Positions 1-4,737 of a stretch of DNA of 6,021 bases are shown here, piece by piece (within the stretch, counting starts at the first letter, position 1; the number at the start of each line of letters is the position of its first letter). The notes under the pieces are model-generated. The model had not been told where the DNA came from and ran no database searches. It saw nothing but the letters and a program-made list of their open reading frames with translations. This stretch comes from 2-02-FULL-66-22 sp964576535 (GTDB lineage Bacteria; Methylomirabilota; Methylomirabilia; Methylomirabilales; 2-02-FULL-66-22), in assembly GCA_964576535.1 (NCBI GenBank), contig CAZNWB010000158.1, positions 1 to 6,021 of the forward strand. The letters run 5' to 3'. A program made the translations under genes and the position numbers.

Positions 1-315
1 TTTTTCCTCAACTACTTCAAGGCCCTGCAGTTGGCCTTTCCCAGGGCCTGGGCCGGGAAGAAGTACAGTATCATGACCGGGGCGGCGGTCCGGGCCTTCA
101 TCCGGGTCGCGCCCGACGTGATGGAGCGGGCGCGGGAAGTCGGGCGAGATGCGTTCGACGCCCATGCGATCCGCCGCGCCATCACCCCGTGGGGGGAGCG
201 CCTGGGCGATCGCCGCTTCGAGACCGAGGGGGAGTGGAAGCGCCGGCTCGCGGGTGGCACCCGCAGCACCGTGGAGGTGCTGGCCCGGGAACTCCGGGAC
301 GCCCTCCGGCGCTGA
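1..315 (+). CDS. C-terminal fragment of a DGQHR-domain-like protein (5' end outside window)
   Basis: Frame 1 is open from base 1 to a TGA at 313-315, giving 104 residues that begin FFLNYFKALQLAFPRAW. An internal ATG at 73 and TTG/CTG codons exist, but the open frame reaches the window edge, so this is read as the tail of a longer gene. The run of aromatic residues, then a basic linker, a short hydrophobic helix (ITG AAVRAFIRVAPDVM, about residues 24-41) and a charged C-terminal helix (about 83-104) resemble the end of DGQHR-domain proteins (DndB-like), where phrases such as 'NYFKAV..AFPEAW' recur. That match is from memory and is tentative. No catalytic motif is visible in the fragment. It stops 28 bases before the next gene, so it could be co-transcribed with it, but nothing links it to aromatic degradation. 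Confidence 0.5.
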   Translation, partial: FFLNYFKALQLAFPRAWAGKKYSIMTGAAVRAFIRVAPDVMERAREVGRDAFDAHAIRRAITPWGERLGDRRFETEGEWKRRLAGGTRSTVEVLARELRDALRR

Positions 316-343
316 CGGTTCAGACCGGGCAGAAGGGGCACGG

Positions 344-1069
344 ATGGCCAAGTCGAACGCGCCGCGGCACGAGAGCTGGGGCCACCTGCAGGCGTTCGCC
401 AACACGGCCGATGGAGTCTTTGCCGTGGATCCGGGGGGGCGTGTGGTCCTCTGGAACAAGGCCGCGACGCGCATCCTCGGCCTCGGGGCAGATGAAGCGC
501 TGGGACGTCGCTGCTGTGACGTCATGAGCGGGTTTGACGTCTCGGGGAACCTCATCTGCTACCCCGGCTGCCAGGTCATGGTCTTGAGCGCCCGCCTGCA
601 ACCCATTCATCACTTCGACATGCGCACGCGCCGCAAGGACGGGCAGGAGATCTGGATCAACATCAGCACGATCATCATTCCCACCGACGGCGATCAGCCC
701 GCGGGGACGATACATCTGTTCCGGGATATCACGCAGTCGAGGCTGGTGCCGGGCCGGACCCGGTCGGCGCCAGAGGGCGCCGGCACGCTTGGGGCGTCAG
801 CCCGTGAGCGGGTCAGGGGTGCGGGCGCAGCCACGTCTGGCGGTCCTGAAAAGAACCCGGCCGAAAGCCTGACCTCACGGGAGCGGGAGATCCTCCGCCT
901 GATTGCAGGGGGGCAGACGACCTCGGCCATCGCCAACAAGTTGTGCATCAGCCATACGACGGTCCGCAACCACATCCAGCACATCTTGGCGAAGCTCGGC
1001 GCCCACAGCCGGCTCGAGGCGGTCACCGTCGTGTTCGGGCAAGACCTCTTGGTCTCCAGCCTCCAGTGA
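344..1069 (+). CDS. PAS-domain sensor with LuxR-type DNA-binding domain
   Basis: A 241-residue cytoplasmic transcription regulator. The ATG at 344 was chosen because AGAAGGGG (331-338) lies at ribosome-binding distance; the frame is open further upstream, but that part overlaps the preceding gene and reads as Arg/Ser/Pro-rich noise. Residues about 13-130 form a PAS fold (ADGVFAVDPGGRVVLWNKAA, later RRKDGQEIWINIS and GTIHLFRDIT). A Gly/Ala/Arg-rich linker spans about 132-173. Residues about 175-235 are a LuxR/GerE helix-turn-helix (LTSREREILRLIAGG, then TSAIANKLCISHTTVRNHI, then AKLGAHSRLEAV). No receiver domain and no membrane segment are present. The PAS domain carries Cys57, Cys58, Cys72 and Cys76 with His89 and His90 nearby, which could bind a metal, Fe-S cluster or sense redox; this is inference. 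It precedes the TetR gene by 237 bases, so a role in regulating the aromatic operon is possible but not shown. Confidence 0.88.
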   Translation: MAKSNAPRHESWGHLQAFANTADGVFAVDPGGRVVLWNKAATRILGLGADEALGRRCCDVMSGFDVSGNLICYPGCQVMVLSARLQPIHHFDMRTRRKDGQEIWINISTIIIPTDGDQPAGTIHLFRDITQSRLVPGRTRSAPEGAGTLGASARERVRGAGAATSGGPEKNPAESLTSREREILRLIAGGQTTSAIANKLCISHTTVRNHIQHILAKLGAHSRLEAVTVVFGQDLLVSSLQ

Positions 1070-1191
1070 TCCGCGGCGACGATCCTTCCCGTTACCGGCA
1101 CTCTGAGACCGTTGCTGGATAGCCTGCTGGGCCGCTCGAGCTTTCAGGAATCACAAAGTCTACCTTGGGAAATGATCTCGTAATGCTAGGA

Positions 1192-1213
1192 AAATGATGC
1201 AAATGCATCATTT
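1192..1213. promoter_or_regulatory. Perfect palindrome, candidate TetR operator
   Basis: AAATGATGCA (1192-1201) and TGCATCATTT (1204-1213) are exact reverse complements separated by AA. A 22-bp two-fold symmetric site in the gap upstream of a TetR-family gene is the usual form of an autoregulatory operator, so the downstream repressor is the natural candidate ligand. The half-site start AAATGAT recurs at 1170-1176, exactly 22 bp (two helical turns) upstream. The rest of the 237-base gap (1070-1306) holds no gene that I can support. It is AT-rich for this window (about 40% GC over 1141-1260 by hand count) and should contain the operon promoter, but no convincing -35/-10 pair was resolved. No clear intrinsic terminator follows the LuxR-type gene. 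Confidence 0.6.
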
Positions 1214-1266
1214 ACTCTGCGAGGGTGTTTGGGTAACTTCCGTAGGTGAAATAGTGTTTGTTTATT

Positions 1267-1284
1267 TTCGATCGATCGCTCGAA
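1267..1284. promoter_or_regulatory. Small palindromic site in the tetR leader
   Basis: TTCGA (1267-1271) and TCGAA (1280-1284) are inverted copies flanking a core that, with 1269-1278, forms the self-complementary decamer CGATCGATCG. It lies just upstream of the tetR ribosome binding site (GGAG, 1298-1301), where a bound repressor would block transcription. Short palindromes of this kind arise by chance in GC-balanced DNA, so this is a weak call. Confidence 0.25.
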
Positions 1285-1306
1285 CGGCACAGCATTCGGA
1301 GCCAGC

Positions 1307-1921
1307 ATGCGATATGAAGAGCGCTTTGAGGCCGTACTGAAAAGCGCCGCTTCGGAATTCGCCCGGCGTGGCTACGATCGCGCGTCGATTCGCGACGTGG
1401 CGAACGCCGCCAGAATGAGCGTTGCCGGCCTCTATTATTACTGCAAGAGCAAGGACGAGTTGCTCTTTGGGGTGTGTTACAATAGCTTCGATTTTCTCCT
1501 CCGAACCCTCCAACGTTCCCTCAAAGGCGTGTCGGATCCTACTGAGCAATTACAGATATTTATCTTTAATCACTTCGAGTATTTCCTAAGCCATGTCGAG
1601 GCGATGAAGGTGGTCTCCCATGAGGCGGGGGTTCTGTCCGGAGAACTCGGTGCCCGGGTTGCGGAGATCAAGCGGCAGTACTATCTGCGTGGCCAGCAGA
1701 TCGTTCAACGACTCCTCGGTGAGGGCGACAGCGATTCCCCACACCTCCGTACAACGACGCTCGCCCTCTTTGGCATGATCAACTGGGTGTACACCTGGTA
1801 TCGCCCCGGTCGCGACTTTGACGCGAAGGAGTTGGCCGACTGCGTGACAGACCTCTTCCTCCACGGGGTGAGGTCACAGGCGGGTGCCGGCCAGGGGCAG
1901 GCAGAAACCCATGGAGGCTAG
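1307..1921 (+). CDS. TetR/AcrR-family transcriptional repressor
   Basis: A 204-residue cytoplasmic repressor of normal TetR length. The ATG at 1307 is preceded by GGAG at 1298-1301. Residues about 5-52 are the TetR N-terminal DNA-binding domain: helix 1 with EFARRGYDRASI, then RDVANAARMSVAGLYYYCKSKDELL, matching the family pattern 'T.r.IA..agvs.g.lY.hF.sKe.Ll' (Cys46 stands where an aromatic or His is common). The helical C-terminal half (about 55-190), with aromatic patches IFIFNHFEYFL and INWVYTWYRPG, is a ligand pocket and dimer interface of the kind seen in acyl-CoA-sensing members, so an aromatic or alicyclic CoA thioester is a plausible inducer (inference from context). It ends 13 bases before the ring-hydrolase gene, suggesting co-transcription with the genes it controls. 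Several stretches are only about 45-50% GC, lower than the catabolic genes, hinting at a different history. Confidence 0.9.
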   Translation: MRYEERFEAVLKSAASEFARRGYDRASIRDVANAARMSVAGLYYYCKSKDELLFGVCYNSFDFLLRTLQRSLKGVSDPTEQLQIFIFNHFEYFLSHVEAMKVVSHEAGVLSGELGARVAEIKRQYYLRGQQIVQRLLGEGDSDSPHLRTTTLALFGMINWVYTWYRPGRDFDAKELADCVTDLFLHGVRSQAGAGQGQAETHGG

Positions 1922-1931
1922 GGAGGGAGAG
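1921..1931 (+). promoter_or_regulatory. Ribosome binding site fixing the hydrolase start
   Basis: The purine run GGGAGGGAGAG directly follows the tetR stop codon and sits 3-8 bases before the ATG at 1935. It favours that start over the in-frame GTG at 1884 and ATG at 1911, both of which would lie inside tetR and have no comparable ribosome binding site. Confidence 0.65.
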
Positions 1932-1934
1932 ACG

Positions 1935-2906
1935 ATGGAGGGAATGCGAGGGTCGGCGGTGGAGGCGCGGCCGCCCGAAGCGTATCAATTCCGGGATGTG
2001 CTGTACGAAAAGAAGGAGTGGATCGGGCGGATCACCATCAACCGACCTCGGGCGTATAACGCCTACACGACCGCCACCCTTCAGGAGCTGACGCTGGCAT
2101 TCCAGGACGCCTCCTGGGACGACGGGGTGGCGGTGGTCGTTCTCACCGGGTCGGGCGACAAGGCGTTCTGCACCGGGGGCGACGTGAAGGAGTACGCCGA
2201 GACCTACATGCGGCGGCCTCGGGACTACTGGAAGTACATGGGTGTCTTCGCCGGGGCGATTGATGCGGTGCGGAACTGCGGCAAGCCGGTGATTGCCCGC
2301 CTGAACGGGATCGTCGCGGGCGGCGGGAACGAGTTCAACCTGGCCTGTGATCTGGCCGTGGCGGCGGAGCACATCACGCTGCGCCAGGTGGGCACCCGGG
2401 TGGGAAGCGTGGCCGCCGGCGGGGCGACGCAATGGCTGCCAATCACCATCGGCGACCGGCGCGCCCGGGAAATGCTGTTCACCTGCGACGAGATCACGGC
2501 GCGGCAAGCGCTGGACTGGGGGCTGGTGAACCGGGTTGTCCCGGCCGCCGGCCTGGACAAGGCCGTCGAGGAATTGGCCCAGAAGATCATCGACAAGTTC
2601 CCGGAGTGCACCCGGTACACGAAGCAGCAGGTCAACTTTTGGAAGGACCTGTCCTGGTACGCCACCGTGGGGCACGCCCGGGACTGGCTGAGCTTGCATT
2701 TCATGTCGCCGGAGCCGTACGAGGGGATGACCGCCTTCGTGGAGAAGCGCGCTCCCCGCTACCGCGAGCTGCGCAAGCGGGCGGCCGAGGGACAGTCCAG
2801 CGAGTTCCTCTGGGGTCCCTACACCCGTGCCTGCGGCCGCTGTGGCGCGAAGGGCATCCCCGAGGAGTTCCAGTTTTGCGGCAAGTGTGGCGCCAATCTG
2901 ACGTAG
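1935..2906 (+). CDS. oah: 6-oxocyclohex-1-ene-1-carbonyl-CoA hydrolase-like crotonase with C-terminal zinc ribbon
   Basis: A 323-residue crotonase-fold protein predicted to add water to 6-oxocyclohex-1-ene-1-carbonyl-CoA and cleave the ring to 3-hydroxypimelyl-CoA. Visible signatures are ITINRPRAYNAY (33-44), AFCTGGDVKEYAETY (77-91), the CoA-loop region RRPRDYWKYMGVF (93-105), KPVIARLNGIVAGGGNEF (117-134) and GSVAAGGATQWLPITIG (157-173). The CTGG-KEYAE-YM-F series and GS..GGAT..LP..IG are what I remember of Oah/BamA. BadI/MenB relatives instead carry GSVDPGYG/GSFDGGYG at the same place. Two features are odd. The insertion of roughly 50 residues that Oah/BamA carries after its 'IVPA' strand is absent: VVPA (201-204) runs straight on. 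Residues 300-318 form CxxC-X11-CxxC (Cys300, 303, 315, 318), a zinc ribbon not typical of crotonases. The crotonase assignment is secure; the exact substrate is inferred from motifs and neighbours. Confidence 0.78.
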   Translation: MEGMRGSAVEARPPEAYQFRDVLYEKKEWIGRITINRPRAYNAYTTATLQELTLAFQDASWDDGVAVVVLTGSGDKAFCTGGDVKEYAETYMRRPRDYWKYMGVFAGAIDAVRNCGKPVIARLNGIVAGGGNEFNLACDLAVAAEHITLRQVGTRVGSVAAGGATQWLPITIGDRRAREMLFTCDEITARQALDWGLVNRVVPAAGLDKAVEELAQKIIDKFPECTRYTKQQVNFWKDLSWYATVGHARDWLSLHFMSPEPYEGMTAFVEKRAPRYRELRKRAAEGQSSEFLWGPYTRACGRCGAKGIPEEFQFCGKCGANLT

Positions 2907-2936
2907 AACACTCCCAGGCGGGCTGAGGAACCACGC

Positions 2937-3701
2937 ATGAAACGGGAGGAGATGTCCCGCGAATTGGCGGGAAAGGTCGCGCTGGTCACCGGGGGAGCGA
3001 GTGGCATCGGGGCCGCGGTGACCCTGGACCTCGCGTGGCACGGTGCGGACGTGGCCATCGTGGACGTCCAGGTGGGGGAGAGAGCCAAGGAGGTCCTGGC
3101 GGAGGTCGAGCGAAGCGGGGTCCGCGGTCTGGCCCTGACGGCGGATGTCGGCGACCGGCGGCGGGCCGGCGAGGTCGTGGCGGAGGTGCGGGAACAGCTC
3201 GGCGGGTTGCACATACTGGTCACCAGTGCGGGGATCAACCGGGATGCCATGATCTGGAAAATGACGGGGGAGGACTGGAGTACCGTCATCGCCGCGGATC
3301 TCAGCGGGACCTTTTACTACTGCCAGGCCGTCGCCCCGATCTTCCGCGAGCAGGGTCAGGGCAAGATCGTGACGATCTCCTCCATCAACGGCCTGCGAGG
3401 CAAGCTGGGGCAGGTGAACTACTCCGCGGCCAAGGCGGGGGTGATCGGCCTGACGAAGGCGCTGGCCAAGGAGCTGGCGCAGTCCAATGTCAACGTGAAT
3501 GCCGTGGCGCCTGGGTTCATCCTGACGCCGATGACCGCCGGCATGCCCGCCCAGGCCCGGGATGCCGCCATCGCCGAGGTCCCGCTGGGGCGGCCGGGAA
3601 GCCCCGAGGACGTGGCCGCCCTCGTGACCTTCCTGTGTTCGGATCGGGCCCGGCATATTACTGGAGAAGTGATCAAGGTGGACGGGGGGCAGTATATCTG
3701 A
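2937..3701 (+). CDS. SDR-family dehydrogenase, probable hydroxy-alicyclic-acyl-CoA dehydrogenase (BadH/FabG-like)
   Basis: A 254-residue classical short-chain dehydrogenase. The Rossmann motif TGGASGIG is at 18-25, Asp43 ends the second strand (typical of NAD+ preference), TSAG at 96-99 replaces the usual NNAG, Ser149-Tyr162-Lys166 form the catalytic triad (TISSING; NYSAAKAG), and PGFILTPM lies at 192-199. The usual tetrad Asn of the 'NL.G.F' motif is Asp121 (ADLSGTF), a substitution also found in PhaB-type reductases. The ATG at 2937 has GAGGA at 2925-2929. A second ATG at 2952 gives a typical SDR start (MSRELAGKVALVTGG), but its purine run abuts the codon. By position it should oxidise 6-hydroxycyclohex-1-ene-1-carbonyl-CoA, the job of the unrelated MDR enzyme Had in Thauera. 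BadH of Rhodopseudomonas, an SDR acting on 2-hydroxycyclohexanecarbonyl-CoA, is the nearest precedent. A 3-hydroxyacyl-CoA or FabG role cannot be excluded. Confidence 0.85.
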   Translation: MKREEMSRELAGKVALVTGGASGIGAAVTLDLAWHGADVAIVDVQVGERAKEVLAEVERSGVRGLALTADVGDRRRAGEVVAEVREQLGGLHILVTSAGINRDAMIWKMTGEDWSTVIAADLSGTFYYCQAVAPIFREQGQGKIVTISSINGLRGKLGQVNYSAAKAGVIGLTKALAKELAQSNVNVNAVAPGFILTPMTAGMPAQARDAAIAEVPLGRPGSPEDVAALVTFLCSDRARHITGEVIKVDGGQYI

Positions 3702-3730
3702 GCAGAGGAGCCACGGGGTGGGGCCCGACT

Positions 3731-3807
3731 GGATTTTTGATTTTGGATTTCGGATTTAGGATTTTGAAATCCGAAATCAGCAATCCACAATCCAAAATCG
3801 AAAATGG
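3731..3807. repeat. Heptamer-built inverted repeat (5 units + 6 inverted units)
   Basis: The 157-base gap between the SDR and dch genes is mostly filled by eleven consecutive 7-bp units. Five read GGATTTT, TGATTTT, GGATTTC, GGATTTA, GGATTTT (3731-3765). Six in the opposite sense follow: GAAATCC, GAAATCA, GCAATCC, ACAATCC, AAAATCG, AAAATGG (3766-3807). Folding at the centre pairs 28 of 35 positions by my count; a register shifted by one unit pairs almost as well and leaves GAAATCC as a loop. The element is sharply AT-rich against GC-rich surroundings. It lies 29 bases after the SDR stop and about 50 before the dch start, and as RNA it would form a long hairpin. No U-tract follows, so it is not a standard terminator. 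Confidence 0.85.
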
Positions 3808-3858
3808 CTGCGAGATGGGGCCCCGCAGGATAGATGCGAGCCGAGGAGAGGGAAAACC

Positions 3859-4632
3859 ATGGGGAGTGCGTTCAAGGACATCCAGTTTGAGCTGCACGAC
3901 GGGGTCGGGCGGATCGTTCTCAACCGACCGCCGGTGAATGTCCTGAACATCGCCATGATGGAGGAGATCCAGGAAGCGCTGCGGGCGGCCCAGGCGGTGG
4001 CGGACACCCGGGTCATCGTCTTCTCCGCCACGGGACGGATGTTTTCGGCCGGAGTGGATGTGGCCGAGCACACGCATGACCTGATGGAACGGATGTTGGA
4101 TACCTTCCACGGGATCTTCCGCCTCATGGCAGATGGCGAGGTACCGACCCTGGCCGTGGTTCAGGGCTACGCCCTGGGCGGCGGGTGCGAGCTGGCGTGT
4201 TTCTGCGACCTGATCGTGGCAGGCCAGGGGGCAAGATTCGGGCAGCCCGAGATCGCGGTGGGGGTTTTTCCGCCCGTCGCGGCCGCCTTCTTCCCGCACG
4301 TGATCGGTGTAAGAAAGGCTGCCGAACTGATCCTCACCGGCGATGCCATCCCGGCGGAGGAGGCCCACCGGATCGGATTGATCAATGCCGTCGTCCCGGC
4401 CGAACAACTTGCCGGCGAGGCGGATCGAATCATTTCGCGACTGACCGACAAGAGCGCGGCCGTCCTCCGCGTGACGAAGCGGGCGCTACGGGCTGGCATG
4501 GCGGCGGGCTTCGACGAGGCCCTGTTCGCCATCGAGACGATCTACACGAAATCCCTCATGAGCCTGGAAGATCCCGGAGAGGGTCTGACTGCCTTCATGG
4601 AGAAGCGGAAGCCGGTCTGGGGGCACCGCTGA
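3859..4632 (+). CDS. dch: Cyclohexa-1,5-dienecarbonyl-CoA hydratase
   Basis: A 257-residue enoyl-CoA hydratase-family protein of normal length. It is predicted to add water to cyclohexa-1,5-diene-1-carbonyl-CoA, the product of benzoyl-CoA reductase, giving 6-hydroxycyclohex-1-ene-1-carbonyl-CoA in the cytoplasm. Both crotonase acid/base glutamates are kept: Glu111 in ALGGGCEL (105-112) and Glu131 in FGQPEIAVGVFPP (127-139). The oxyanion-hole loop is FSAGVDVAEH (62-71). Features I remember from Thauera Dch are VDEH-like VAEH, the helix DTFHGIFRLM (81-90), EEAHRIGLI (167-175) and the C-terminal EGLTAFMEKRKPVW (241-254). The ATG at 3859 has GAGGAGAGGG at 3843-3852. The upstream gap holds the AT-rich heptamer element, and a second heptamer element begins eight bases after its stop. 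A general enoyl-CoA hydratase or BadK-type cyclohexene-carbonyl-CoA hydratase is the alternative, less likely given the motifs and the adjacent bcrC. Confidence 0.88.
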   Translation: MGSAFKDIQFELHDGVGRIVLNRPPVNVLNIAMMEEIQEALRAAQAVADTRVIVFSATGRMFSAGVDVAEHTHDLMERMLDTFHGIFRLMADGEVPTLAVVQGYALGGGCELACFCDLIVAGQGARFGQPEIAVGVFPPVAAAFFPHVIGVRKAAELILTGDAIPAEEAHRIGLINAVVPAEQLAGEADRIISRLTDKSAAVLRVTKRALRAGMAAGFDEALFAIETIYTKSLMSLEDPGEGLTAFMEKRKPVWGHR

Positions 4633-4640
4633 TCACTGAG

Positions 4641-4721
4641 CGTGTAACGTGTAGCGTGTAACGTGTGACGTGTAAGGTTGGACGCGATCCACGTTACACG
4701 TTACACCTTACACGTTCCACG
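4641..4721. repeat. Heptamer-built hairpin (CGTGTAA type) before bcrC
   Basis: Five tandem 7-bp units (CGTGTAA, CGTGTAG, CGTGTAA, CGTGTGA, CGTGTAA; 4641-4675) are followed by an 11-base loop (4676-4686) and five inverted units (ATCCACG, TTACACG, TTACACC, TTACACG, TTCCACG; 4687-4721). By hand 29 of 35 positions are complementary. The element starts eight bases after the dch stop and ends three bases before the purine-rich bcrC ribosome binding site (GGGGA, 4725-4729), filling almost the whole 105-base junction. As RNA it would make a strong hairpin abutting the Shine-Dalgarno sequence, with possible effects on stability or translation. No U-tract follows, so termination is unlikely. Confidence 0.88.
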
Positions 4722-4737
4722 AACGGGGAATGGGACG

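Noticed and set aside
1097..1115. Possible sigma-54 promoter (GGCAC ... TTGC)
   Set aside because: The spacing between GG and GC is 15 bases rather than the required 10.
1229..1257. Possible sigma-70 promoter TTGGGT - 17 bp - TAGTGT
   Set aside because: Only three of six bases match in each hexamer, so it is too weak to annotate.
1884..1934. GTG (1884) or ATG (1911) as the hydrolase start
   Set aside because: Both would extend the protein into tetR with a basic, motif-free leader and lack a ribosome binding site as good as the one before 1935.
1935..2906. Assignment as BadI (2-ketocyclohexanecarboxyl-CoA hydrolase) or MenB
   Set aside because: FCTGGD is shared, but the GSVDPGYG/GSFDGGYG signature of those enzymes is replaced by GSVAAGGAT, and the KEYAE..YM segment is closer to Oah/BamA. 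Kept only as an alternative.
1779..3656. 625-codon open frame on the minus strand
   Set aside because: It lies opposite tetR, the hydrolase and the SDR, all of which have strong family motifs. Its translation is Pro/Arg/Gly/His-rich without domains, as expected of an antisense shadow in GC-rich DNA.
3731..3807. Rho-independent terminator
   Set aside because: T-runs lie inside the repeat arms rather than after a GC-rich stem, and the downstream gene belongs to the same pathway.
3035..3937. 300-codon + strand frame overlapping the SDR and the start of dch
   Set aside because: Gly/Arg-rich composition without motifs, and it reads through the AT-rich heptamer element; it is the out-of-frame shadow of the SDR.
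4641..4721. CRISPR array
   Set aside because: Units are 7 bp, contiguous and without spacers, and the second half is inverted.
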